From Bacteroidales bacterium UBA7574 (GTDB lineage Bacteria > Bacteroidota > Bacteroidia > Bacteroidales > Paludibacteraceae), in the NCBI GenBank assembly GCA_002479035.1, contig DLLA01000168.1:1-19633 (forward strand): a stretch of 19,633 bases of DNA, written 5' to 3'. Position numbers and translations under genes: made by a program. The notes below the pieces were generated by a model. The model was not told the origin of the DNA. It did not search any database and worked only from the letters and a program-made list of their open reading frames with translations. Position 1 is the stretch's first letter, and each line of letters opens with the position of its first letter. This document shows positions 1 through 8,166 of the stretch, in pieces.

Positions 1-226
1 CCCGATTTTTGGTGTCAAAGAAAGGGTCGTTTGTTTGGTACATGGTAGTAGTGGTGCTTTGGCTATTGCGCGAGGTGCCTCTGTTACTATGGAGGGCTTC
101 GGCGACAAGGTAAGGCAAAGACACGTTTTTTCTTCATATCGTTATTTCTATATAGTTCATAATCAGACATATATGCCATAGCAAGCAATAGCAATGTGCG
201 AATATAAACTTAAAAACAACAATATA
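1..226. other. Left-edge region, no assignable gene
   Basis: I recognise no gene here. Two weak possibilities exist and probably exclude each other. On the plus strand the frame beginning at base 2 stays open to a TAG at 179-181, about 59 codons, but the peptide matches no family I know. On the minus strand an ATG at 41-43 opens a 14-codon reading to the window edge (MYQTNDPFFDTKNR), which could be the N-terminus of a divergent gene. No well-formed TTTG/TAnnTTTG promoter for the downstream giant gene is visible; the nearest -7-like string is TATAGTTC near 151-158, a poor match. Confidence 0.3.
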
Positions 227-3200
227 ATGAAACAAACAAAACTATTTCTATCCCTGCTGATGTTACTCACATTCAGTATCGGGAACGTGTGGGGTGCAGC
301 ATTAGGTAATGGCTATACTAAAGTAAAAGACATTGCAACTCTATCAACAAATGATATCGTTGTGTTATATTGTGATGAGAGTGGTATGGGCGTAATAGGA
401 TATGATAAGTCTGATGCCACTGTTAGTGCAACTGCTTCCGAATGGATGAAATTTACGGTTGAAAAAGAAAATTCTAATTACTATTTAAAGTCGCCTGATA
501 ATAAGTATATTACTAAACAAACTGATAATAAATTTACAATTACAGCAACAACCGCATTAGGAAATGAATGCTCTGTAAATACGGATGGAGTATTATGTAT
601 CAACAGCAGATACCTTGTGAAGAATAGTTCCTACTATAGAATGTATAAGTCTATTGGCTCACATAAAGGAGTTTTTGTTTATAAAGTTGAAAATAGCGAC
701 CCTACGGCATCTTCTCTTTCTGTCACTCCCGAAGAGATTAACTTTGGTACAATGGAACAGGGTAGTAATGTCAAAGCGCAAAGTGTTACGGCAACTTTAA
801 CGAATATTACTTATGCTATCGCCACTCTTTCCGGTACCGATGCAGATGCATTTGAGATTACAGCGGGTGAAAAATTAACCGCCACAGGCACGATTTCTGT
901 GCAACCCAAGACCACAACTCTTAAAACGGTAGGGACCTATGAGGCTATTCTTGAAATAGAGGCAGACGGAGTTGACAAAACATCAATTTCTGTCAAGTTG
1001 ATTGTATTCCCTGGCAAGATACTTGAGTTCGACCTCACAGAAAATAATTTTAGTCCTCTTCTTCCAACCACATCGAGTTCAGCAAAAATAGGTGAATGCA
1101 CTTATATTCTTAATGGAGAGAAGTATATATTCAATGCGCAAACTACTAAGACTGATGGTGGTATTTATTTTGCTAAATCATTGTCGCCACAATGTGTGAT
1201 GATATGCCCATATAGTTCTCTCGGTTTGCCCATACTTGACGGATATAAATTGACAAAAGTAGAAGTGGCTAATTCTACTAATTGTGCCAAAGATGTGAAT
1301 GTGTCTATTACTGATGGGACAAATATCGTTACGGGTGGTAATTCACAAGTGTTCAGTATCAAAGGGGCAATTTATACCTATAGTCTTCTAGGCACAATTG
1401 CAAAAACGATGTATTATTTGAGTGTGACAAATAATAATAACTGCCAAGTGACAGGTCTTACCCTTTATTACGAAGCGGTTGAACCTATTAAATCCACCAT
1501 TACTTTGAAAACTAATCCAGAGGATATAGGTAAAGTAACAGCCACGGTAGATGGCATAGAGGTGGGGTCTCTGGTGCAAGAAGGTAAGACTGTAACACTC
1601 TCTGCCACCCCAAATAATGAAACAGCATATCGTTTCAAAGAGTTCATTGTAAAAGATGTTGATGGCGAAGCTGTGAATGTCACTAATAATTCTTTTGTAA
1701 TGCCGGCGAAAGACGTAACAGTTACTGCTAATTTTGTTCCTCTGTATGCTGTATCTGTGGCTGTATATCCTGCAAATGAAACATTTGATGGGACAGGTAG
1801 CGTCAAGATTAATGGTGATACAAAGACTATTTATGTTACAGAAGATGAAGAATTTACCATAGAAGCGATTGCAGATCCTGCCAACAAATTTAAGATGTGG
1901 GATTATCCGTCAGGCGAAATAATTTTGGACGATGAAGATGCAGAGAAGACAACAGGTTATGCTTCTGCAAGCGGTACTATCACGGCATATTTCGCAAAGG
2001 ATAATTGTACTCCACTCGCGGCTCCTGTATTACAAACTCCTACCATTACTTACAAGGAGGCTACTATTACTTGGGAGGCTGTAGAACACGCCACAGGTTA
2101 TATCTTAAACATTAGAAAAGGCGAGACTGCAGTCGTTACTGACGAAATGCTTGATGAAGGCGTTACAAGTTTTACCACGAAAGGGGATTTGGAACCTTCT
2201 ACTACTTACGCTTATTCAGTATATGCAACCGGTGATGGTACTACCTATTGTGACTTGGGTAACCATATTCAAAATGGAGAATTTACGACTGCCGCATTGC
2301 CGAAATATACTGTAACTTGGAACGTAGATGGGGTTGCTACCACGGATGGCAATCCGACAACAGAAGTGGAGCTGGGTTCCGCTATTACTGCATTACCCAC
2401 TATTCCGACCTCAACAAAGGCAGATATTGTTTTCATGGGGTGGACAAAAGAAACTTCTATTACAAGTGAGCCTACCGACCTCTTCACTACTATCGAAGAC
2501 GCTCCTTCTATAACGGAAACGACAATTTTCAATGCTGTATGGGCAAGAAAAGTAACAAGTAATGAGTATGGATTTATCAATCGTGTGCCGAAGACCGGTG
2601 AGAAGGTGGTAATTTATCATCCGAAGTCAAAGAAAATTGTTGCGACTGCCACGGAAAATAGAATTACGGCAGAGGATGGAACACCAAACAATAACAAAAT
2701 TACAGCACAAAGTAATTGGATTTGGACAATAGGTGATGGGATAACATTTATTCAGAATGGCAAATACTTGACGGGCTACGATAGCGAGTTGGGTTGGAAT
2801 GAGAATGTTGATAGTTGGACCATCCAAAAGGCAGGTTCCACCAACCATTATACTTTGACTAGTAGTATAGCAAAATACAATAACAAGGCACAATCATTGG
2901 AGTATTATTCATCTAAGGGCTTTACCCTCTATACTTATGCATCGAAAGATAATGACAACTTTGCATTTGATTTTTATGCTCAATCCGCTCCCACGTATGA
3001 TAACTATACGCTCAATAGTGCAGATATTGTAATAGTAGAGAAACCGGTATTTAAGTCTCCCGATGCAGCCAAAATTTACACAACAGCCCAGCATGTAATT
3101 TTGGAATGTGCTACGGAAGGCGCAGAAATCCATTATACTATTGACAATTCTGTGCCGACGGAGACTTCTACTCTCTATACTGCAACCGGAATTGAGGTAA

Positions 3201-6127
3201 CCGCCACTACGACTATCAAGGCTATTGCTGTTAAGGAAGGGAACAAGAGTGATGTTGTTTCTGCAACATACACGGTAGTCACTCCTTATACAACAATTGC
3301 TTCTCTTCAAGCAAGTGCGACGGAAACACAGACAGAGGTTTATATTCAAGCAACCAACTGGGTTGTCAATGGCTCGTATTGGAAAGGTGCATACGTTGTG
3401 GATGAGGCGAATAAGGGATTGTTCGTATATGGCTCTTCTAATCTTAAAAAAGGAGATAAGGTGAGTGGTTTGCTGAAAGCAAAGTTGATGCTTTACAACG
3501 GTGAAACTCAATTAAGTGGTATAGATAAAGAGGACTTCTCTGAACAATCTACTACCGAAGACTTTAGTATTACCACGTTAACTAACTATGCTGCCTTAAA
3601 TAAGGATAATCAAGGTCAGTTAGTGCAATTGTTGGATGCTACGTATGATGGTACGGATTTGCTGGGTGCTGAATATGATTCAGATTCGGAGGATAATACG
3701 TACAAGTACGATTATGCAACTCCGAGTACAGTTATTTATTCCCATACGCTTTCTACAAACAAACACTACAATTATACGGGTATTGTTGTTTACTCAGCAG
3801 ATAATGATGGGTATACTATCTCTGTGGCTCCACGTTCTGCAGAAGACATTGAACAATTGGCAGATAAACAGAATCCTGATGCTGCATGGTACACAGATGA
3901 CACTAAGACTGAAAGTTTGAATACGGCAGTCGCTCATGTAGGTGATGTGTTCTCGGCTTATTTCTATACTAATTCTGACGGACAGAAGACTTATGCCTCG
4001 TCCGAAGAATCTGTTGCAAAGATAGATGAGACAGGAATGATTACCATTATTGCAGAAGGCACTACAGACATCTCTTGCTCTGTTTCTAGTACAGATGCGT
4101 GGTATGCAACAACGGAAAAGTTTACCCTCACGGTACTTGCTGCCGGTGTAAATGGATTTGTTTGGGTGGCAGCAGAACAAGGATTTAAGGATGAATCTGT
4201 TTTAGGCAAGGTAACTAAAGATACTGACCCTGTTACGATTACCTTTAGCAAGGAACTTTCCAAAAATGAGCCTAAGTATTATGACAGAGATAAAACTGCT
4301 CATTACTACGATGGTGGTACATTGACCATTACTGCTACAGAGGCGGATAAAATCATTAGCAAAATAGAGTTTACGTGCGATACTAAATCTAATCAAACTG
4401 CCAATATAAGTTCTTACAATACGGAAACAGGCATTTGGACGGGTGGGAATAAATCCGTGATATTTACGGGTACAGGAACTACCAAAATAACCCTTATCAA
4501 GGTTTATTACTATGAAGGAACTGAAACGACATTGTCAATAGATGATGTCACGATGAAGACAACAGGTGAAGTGACTATCGTACCGACAACCAATAGTCCG
4601 AGTAAAACGATAGTTTATTCAGGATATGATGAAGAGTTGATTTCTATCACGAATGGCAAAATTACTGCCAAGAAAGAAGGCGAGACCATAGTAACTGCTA
4701 CCATTGCGGCAGATGGCAAATATGCAAGTGCCACTACCACATTCAAGGTCGTTGTGGCGAATAAGATTACCACGTTGTTGTCATTCCCTGAAAATATGTA
4801 TTCTGTCGGGAAAGGACGTCCGTTTACTGCTCCTGTCTTGACCACCATTCCTGCTAATCTGCAAGGTATTCAATATAGCAGTTCTGATGAGACTGTGGCT
4901 ACTATTGATGCCAAGACCGGTGCTGTGACTATATTGGAGATAGGACAAACCGTTATAACCGCAGAGTTGGCAGAAAATGATGACTACAAGGGCTCTAAAG
5001 CGCAATACACCCTTATTGTTACAGACCCGATGGTAGATGTCTTGACCGCAGAGTGGACCAAAGTTAGTGGAACCTCATACACACCATGGAACGGTCTTGA
5101 GAATAATTCGGGAACGCTATATTCGGGTAATAGTGCTACTGGTAATAATGCTATTCAATTGAACAAGAAAGATGAGAATAAGGCTCCTGGTATAGTTTCG
5201 GTTGAATCAATTGGTTTTATAGATAAGGTAACGATTGATTTTAATTCTAACACTAACACATCACAGTCGAGAACTATAAACATATATGGCTCTAATACTC
5301 CTTTCTCTTCGACTGCGGATTTATTTTCAGAGAGTACACGCGGTACACTTATTGGGTCTATTACTTATACAAAGGATATGACAGATAATAATGTGATACT
5401 AGATTTGTCTGAGAAGAATTATAAATACATCGGAATTTGTACGACATCAGGCGCAATATATATTAATCAAATAACTATTGTATGGAAGGTCGATTACACT
5501 CGTCCATTAACTACGGGCAATATTGGTACCATCTGTTTGCCGTACGCGGTGAAGGAGAATGAGTACATAGGAGCGTCGTTCTATAAGATTGCTTACAAAG
5601 AATTGGATGCAGAGGGCAATCCATACAAGGTATTCTTCGATGAAGTCACTGAGTTGGAGGCAGGTAAACCCTATATCTTCGTTCCGCAAGAAGGCGCAAA
5701 GCAAGTGGCTGTACTCTACTCGGGCGAAGAAGTCACTAAAGCAGGTAGTGAGAATGGTTTGGTAGGTACATTTACTTCCATTGATGACAGTGAGCAAGAT
5801 AATCCCAACAATGTATTGGAAGGCAACTATATCATCTACGACAATCAGTTGCACAAGTGCATTGAATACTGTGGCTTAGACCCCAATCGCGCATACGTGG
5901 ATATGGACCAAGTGCCTGGCAAAGAGAATGCTCCTGCACCTGCTCCCGGTCGCCGTCGTATTGCCCTCGGCAATGCGGACAACAAGACCACTACGGGTGT
6001 GGACAACATGGTGGATGGCAATATCTTGCGTGAAGGCATATACGATGTACTTGGCCGCAAACTGGCAGCACCACAAGGCACAGGTTTCTATATCATCAAT
6101 GGTAAGAAAGTGATGATAGTGCGCTAA
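227..6127 (+). CDS. Giant secreted multi-domain beta-sandwich protein with T9SS-like C-terminal tail
   Basis: About 1966 residues. I start at the ATG at 227 rather than the in-frame ATG at 194, because it opens directly into a Sec signal peptide (MKQTKLFLSLLMLLTFSIG, cleavage near residue 24). Approximate modules are: an N-terminal beta domain (28-160); an ASPM/Hydin-like 'choice-of-anchor D' domain (160-262); a jelly-roll-like domain (263-417); two bacterial-repeat/InlB-like units (420-590); Fn3 (598-690); an InlB B-repeat (692-775, 'FMGWTKE'); a beta-trefoil-like domain (777-918); a chitobiase C-terminal-like domain (938-1017, 'IHYTIDNSVPT'); an OB-like domain (1018-1208); Big2 Ig-like domains near 1225-1305, 1435-1511 and 1515-1601; further beta domains at 1305-1435 and 1605-1755; and a 'GTICLPYAV' domain (1755-1880). 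The tail (GIYDVLGRKL...GFYIINGKKVMIVR) resembles degenerate type IX sorting tails. No catalytic domain is visible, so surface adhesion or glycan binding is only inferred. The gene is AT-richer than the 8-13 kb genes. Confidence 0.85.
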   Translation: MKQTKLFLSLLMLLTFSIGNVWGAALGNGYTKVKDIATLSTNDIVVLYCDESGMGVIGYDKSDATVSATASEWMKFTVEKENSNYYLKSPDNKYITKQTDNKFTITATTALGNECSVNTDGVLCINSRYLVKNSSYYRMYKSIGSHKGVFVYKVENSDPTASSLSVTPEEINFGTMEQGSNVKAQSVTATLTNITYAIATLSGTDADAFEITAGEKLTATGTISVQPKTTTLKTVGTYEAILEIEADGVDKTSISVKLIVFPGKILEFDLTENNFSPLLPTTSSSAKIGECTYILNGEKYIFNAQTTKTDGGIYFAKSLSPQCVMICPYSSLGLPILDGYKLTKVEVANSTNCAKDVNVSITDGTNIVTGGNSQVFSIKGAIYTYSLLGTIAKTMYYLSVTNNNNCQVTGLTLYYEAVEPIKSTITLKTNPEDIGKVTATVDGIEVGSLVQEGKTVTLSATPNNETAYRFKEFIVKDVDGEAVNVTNNSFVMPAKDVTVTANFVPLYAVSVAVYPANETFDGTGSVKINGDTKTIYVTEDEEFTIEAIADPANKFKMWDYPSGEIILDDEDAEKTTGYASASGTITAYFAKDNCTPLAAPVLQTPTITYKEATITWEAVEHATGYILNIRKGETAVVTDEMLDEGVTSFTTKGDLEPSTTYAYSVYATGDGTTYCDLGNHIQNGEFTTAALPKYTVTWNVDGVATTDGNPTTEVELGSAITALPTIPTSTKADIVFMGWTKETSITSEPTDLFTTIEDAPSITETTIFNAVWARKVTSNEYGFINRVPKTGEKVVIYHPKSKKIVATATENRITAEDGTPNNNKITAQSNWIWTIGDGITFIQNGKYLTGYDSELGWNENVDSWTIQKAGSTNHYTLTSSIAKYNNKAQSLEYYSSKGFTLYTYASKDNDNFAFDFYAQSAPTYDNYTLNSADIVIVEKPVFKSPDAAKIYTTAQHVILECATEGAEIHYTIDNSVPTETSTLYTATGIEVTATTTIKAIAVKEGNKSDVVSATYTVVTPYTTIASLQASATETQTEVYIQATNWVVNGSYWKGAYVVDEANKGLFVYGSSNLKKGDKVSGLLKAKLMLYNGETQLSGIDKEDFSEQSTTEDFSITTLTNYAALNKDNQGQLVQLLDATYDGTDLLGAEYDSDSEDNTYKYDYATPSTVIYSHTLSTNKHYNYTGIVVYSADNDGYTISVAPRSAEDIEQLADKQNPDAAWYTDDTKTESLNTAVAHVGDVFSAYFYTNSDGQKTYASSEESVAKIDETGMITIIAEGTTDISCSVSSTDAWYATTEKFTLTVLAAGVNGFVWVAAEQGFKDESVLGKVTKDTDPVTITFSKELSKNEPKYYDRDKTAHYYDGGTLTITATEADKIISKIEFTCDTKSNQTANISSYNTETGIWTGGNKSVIFTGTGTTKITLIKVYYYEGTETTLSIDDVTMKTTGEVTIVPTTNSPSKTIVYSGYDEELISITNGKITAKKEGETIVTATIAADGKYASATTTFKVVVANKITTLLSFPENMYSVGKGRPFTAPVLTTIPANLQGIQYSSSDETVATIDAKTGAVTILEIGQTVITAELAENDDYKGSKAQYTLIVTDPMVDVLTAEWTKVSGTSYTPWNGLENNSGTLYSGNSATGNNAIQLNKKDENKAPGIVSVESIGFIDKVTIDFNSNTNTSQSRTINIYGSNTPFSSTADLFSESTRGTLIGSITYTKDMTDNNVILDLSEKNYKYIGICTTSGAIYINQITIVWKVDYTRPLTTGNIGTICLPYAVKENEYIGASFYKIAYKELDAEGNPYKVFFDEVTELEAGKPYIFVPQEGAKQVAVLYSGEEVTKAGSENGLVGTFTSIDDSEQDNPNNVLEGNYIIYDNQLHKCIEYCGLDPNRAYVDMDQVPGKENAPAPAPGRRRIALGNADNKTTTGVDNMVDGNILREGIYDVLGRKLAAPQGTGFYIINGKKVMIVR

Positions 6128-6175
6128 TGTCCATGAGATATACGGAATATATCATTCGATTAAAAACAAATAGTT

Positions 6176-6304
6176 ATGAAAAGAGTATATAAAGAGCCCC
6201 TTACGGCTATAGAGCAGTTGGCTCCTCTATCCATCATTTGCACGAGCATTACAGTAGGAGGCAATGCCTCCCGTCGTCGCGGCGAAGCCCCTCCATTGGT
6301 GTAA
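6176..6304 (+). CDS. Small RRR-containing protein, 42 aa
   Basis: An ATG at 6176 opens 42 codons ending in TAA at 6302-6304. The peptide begins MKRVYKEPLTAIEQLAPLS, then runs through IICTSITVGGNAS into RRRGEAPPLV. From memory, Bacteroidales genomes hold many short unannotated ORFs of this layout: MKK-Y-x-P at the start, a short hydrophobic 'I-CTS/AAS' patch, a Gly/Ser stretch and an RRR motif, often behind secreted-protein genes. That resemblance is recalled, not searched. It lies 48 bp after the giant gene and ends about 56 bp before a strong terminator, so co-transcription with the giant gene is likely. The giant protein also carries an RRR motif (PGRRRIALGN) near its C-terminus. Function unknown. 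A chance ORF cannot be excluded at this length. Confidence 0.5.
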   Translation: MKRVYKEPLTAIEQLAPLSIICTSITVGGNASRRRGEAPPLV

Positions 6305-6360
6305 CCCGTACGGTATGCTGTGGCTTCATAGTTTTTGTGGGGCTATACATAAAAATCCGA

Positions 6361-6400
6361 GAAACTGCCCGACCGTAATATGTCGGGCAGTTTCTTTTTT
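6361..6400 (+). terminator. Rho-independent terminator
   Basis: A perfect 13-bp stem, GAAACTGCCCGAC at 6361-6373 and GTCGGGCAGTTTC at 6382-6394, with an 8-nt loop. The stem end runs straight into a T-rich tract at 6391-6400. It closes the giant gene plus small ORF unit. On the minus strand a T-run also follows after a few bases (AAAAATCCGA upstream), so it may also stop ATPase transcription. Confidence 0.9.
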
Positions 6401-6437
6401 GTGTTTATCGGGGCTTTTGTCTTTCAAGAATGAGTGT

Positions 6438-6470
6438 GACCCGCGACAGACCCGCGATAGACCCGCGACA
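6438..6470. repeat. 11-bp tandem repeat, three copies
   Basis: GACCCGCGACA (6438-6448), GACCCGCGATA (6449-6459) and GACCCGCGACA (6460-6470) stand head to tail; the following AAGACACGAGG looks like a decayed fourth copy. The array sits between the terminator and the 3' end of the ATPase gene, with no promoter motif. The 11-bp period is close to one helical turn. Function unknown. Confidence 0.85.
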
Positions 6471-6497
6471 AAGACACGAGGTACAAGAGGAGAAAAA

Positions 6498-7778
6498 TTA
6501 GTGCTTGAGACACCCGATAGGAACCACCAGAACACCGTCTGTGCGTTGGTATGCCCATTGACCGATACCCGTTAGTACCATCATAAAAGAGGGCGCTTTC
6601 ATTTTGCTCGTATTAATCTTACTTGCCAAGTTTTGCAATGTCTCGGCACCTTTGCGGATATTATCTTCACCGCCCAACTTAATTTCTATCAAGCCGTACG
6701 CGCCATTGCGGAGATGCAACACGGCATCACATTCCAGACCGTTCTTGTCACGAAAATGATACACTTCTCCGCCCAAAGCATCTGCATATACGCGCAAATC
6801 GCGCACGGCTAATGTCTCAAAATAGAAGCCGAAATCAATCAGATTATTCAATAAATCATTAGGACCTATTCCCAATGCTGCGGTAGCAATGCTGGGGTCT
6901 ACGAAATAGCGGGTATCACTGGTGCGAATAGCCGTCTTGCTCCTTAGGTTTGGATTCCATGCGGGCATATCTTCCTCTAAAAATATCTTTTTTAGCACCT
7001 TGATATATTCGGCAATCGTTTCCTCGCCGACAGTGATACTCTCATTAGATGCAATATCTTTGCGAATGGTGGTGTTCGGTATTTGTTCTCCCTGATTACG
7101 CGCCAAACTGCGAATGATTCGCCGCATCAGTTCGGGGTCACGTTTCACATCATCAACCCGTGAAATATCGCTGTTCACTACGGCCTTCAAATAAGCCTGT
7201 GGTACATATAGGGCTGCCTTTGCCGGCATATCCAAGGCTCCGGGCCAACCTCCACGACATGTCAGGTATGCCAATCTATCCATGTCTATGTGCGACTCGC
7301 CATCCGGCTTGCCGCCTTCAAACAGGGCACCTAAACTTACCTCGCCGGTGCTATCTTGTGATTCCCATAGAGACATCGTGCGCATTGTTATCCAATCAAA
7401 GCGTCCCGCGCCACTATGAAAAATCTGTTCTTTATCTTTGTCTTTCGGAATGGCTGAACCCGTGAAAATAAACTGACCTGTATGTTGCTCGCGATGATCT
7501 ACTTCGAAACGTGCTGCATCCCAGAGCTGCGGTACCAATTCCCACTCATCAATTACGCGGGGAGTTGCACCTTCCAGCAAACGCTTGATATTTGTTTGTG
7601 CCAATGCCATATTCTGCTCTTTCGTGGTGGGATCGTCCATATAGAGCACACTACCTGCGTGATGGACTGACGTGGTGGTTTTGCCACACCACTTTGTTCC
7701 CTGTACCAATACAGCCCCCATTGCTTCCAAACTGTTTTGCAATAGAAGGTCGGCTATCCTGGGTCTATAATCACTCAT
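6498..7778 (-). CDS. AAA+ ATPase with DUF4143 / PD-(D/E)xK-like C-terminus
   Basis: 426 residues, starting at the ATG at 7776-7778 about 20 nt behind a good promoter. The N-terminal P-loop is GTKWCGKT (27-34), with a Walker B-like VIDEWE (D77, E78) and a sensor-like FIFTGSA (103-109). A winged-helix/DUF4143 region follows, and near the C-terminus ECDAVL (349-354) plus EIKL (365-368) form a D-x(n)-E-x-K pattern like that of PD-(D/E)xK nucleases. This is the usual layout of the abundant 'ATP-binding protein, DUF4143' family of Bacteroidetes and archaea; these are mostly solitary genes of unknown role, and links to mobile elements or toxin-like behaviour are speculative. The gene appears intact and monocistronic. 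Three iterons lie just upstream of its promoter and could be its own operator. Confidence 0.92.
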   Translation of the reverse strand: MSDYRPRIADLLLQNSLEAMGAVLVQGTKWCGKTTTSVHHAGSVLYMDDPTTKEQNMALAQTNIKRLLEGATPRVIDEWELVPQLWDAARFEVDHREQHTGQFIFTGSAIPKDKDKEQIFHSGAGRFDWITMRTMSLWESQDSTGEVSLGALFEGGKPDGESHIDMDRLAYLTCRGGWPGALDMPAKAALYVPQAYLKAVVNSDISRVDDVKRDPELMRRIIRSLARNQGEQIPNTTIRKDIASNESITVGEETIAEYIKVLKKIFLEEDMPAWNPNLRSKTAIRTSDTRYFVDPSIATAALGIGPNDLLNNLIDFGFYFETLAVRDLRVYADALGGEVYHFRDKNGLECDAVLHLRNGAYGLIEIKLGGEDNIRKGAETLQNLASKINTSKMKAPSFMMVLTGIGQWAYQRTDGVLVVPIGCLKH

Positions 7779-7803
7779 AATTACATAATCTTCAATTGGA
7801 CGA

Positions 7804-7835
7804 CAAAATTACTGATAATAAATTATTTATGCAAA
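7804..7835 (-). promoter_or_regulatory. Promoter of the DUF4143 ATPase gene
   Basis: Read on the minus strand, TTTG (7832-7835) and TAATTTTG (7804-7811) are separated by 20 bp, matching the Bacteroidetes -33/-7 consensus TTTG and TAnnTTTG. Transcription should begin near 7797, leaving a short leader of about 20 nt before the ATG. Confidence 0.75.
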
Positions 7836-7857
7836 TGTTTGTGTCGTTTTTCTTGAG

Positions 7858-7926
7858 TTTGCACCGACGATTGGCCAAGATTTACACCGACGATTGGCCA
7901 AGTTTTACACCGACGATTGGCTAAAA
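7858..7926. repeat. Three 23-bp direct repeats (iterons) with a TTGGCCAA core
   Basis: Three contiguous 23-bp units, 7858-7880, 7881-7903 and 7904-7926, each containing ACCGACGATTGG. Units 1 and 2 hold the perfect palindrome TTGGCCAA; unit 3 has TTGGCTAA. Units differ only at position 4 of unit 1 (G for A) and at the 3' ends. The unit length is not a multiple of three and no ORF covers it, so it is not a coding repeat. The array ends 22 bp upstream of the -33 box of the ATPase promoter and about 154 bp from the -33 box of the plus-strand promoter, which favours a role at the ATPase gene. Confidence 0.9.
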
Positions 7927-8080
7927 TAAAGTCTATTATATATCTCGCATATCGGTTCTTGTTTTATACTGTTGTTAGTCAGTTTGTTACAAAGAAAATG
8001 CAATTTTTCTTCTTTCAAAGTGTAATTTTTACCCCTTTTTTGCGTTATATATAATGGACGGGTATAGTGTGATTGCCCAT
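7927..8080. other. Divergent intergenic region
   Basis: AT-rich spacer between the iteron array and the plus-strand promoter. I see no ORF, tRNA or clear hairpin in it. A run of T and A tracts near 8010-8040 (CAATTTTTC, GTAATTTTTACC, CTTTTTTGC) could act as an UP-like or bent segment, but nothing specific can be supported. Confidence 0.5.
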
Positions 8081-8111
8081 TTTGTGGATAACGATAAATT
8101 TAGTAACTTTG
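8081..8111 (+). promoter_or_regulatory. Promoter of the amidase-rlmD-subtilase operon
   Basis: TTTG at 8081-8084 and TAACTTTG at 8104-8111 with a 19-bp gap, a full match to the Bacteroidetes -33/-7 consensus. The start site should be near 8118, giving a leader of about 50 nt. That leader carries an imperfect direct repeat (TGCGCAAGAAGAG at 8121-8133 and TTCGCAAGAAAAG at 8141-8153). Confidence 0.8.
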
Positions 8112-8166
8112 CGCCCGTTTTGCGCAAGAAGAGATTTGCTTTCGCAAGAAAAGAATGTAGAACAAC

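Noticed and set aside
194..226. Earlier ATG for the giant gene
   Set aside because: It would put eleven polar residues before a normal signal peptide; the ATG at 227 gives a standard one.
7858..7926. CRISPR array
   Set aside because: The repeats are directly adjacent with no spacers, only three copies, and no cas genes are nearby.
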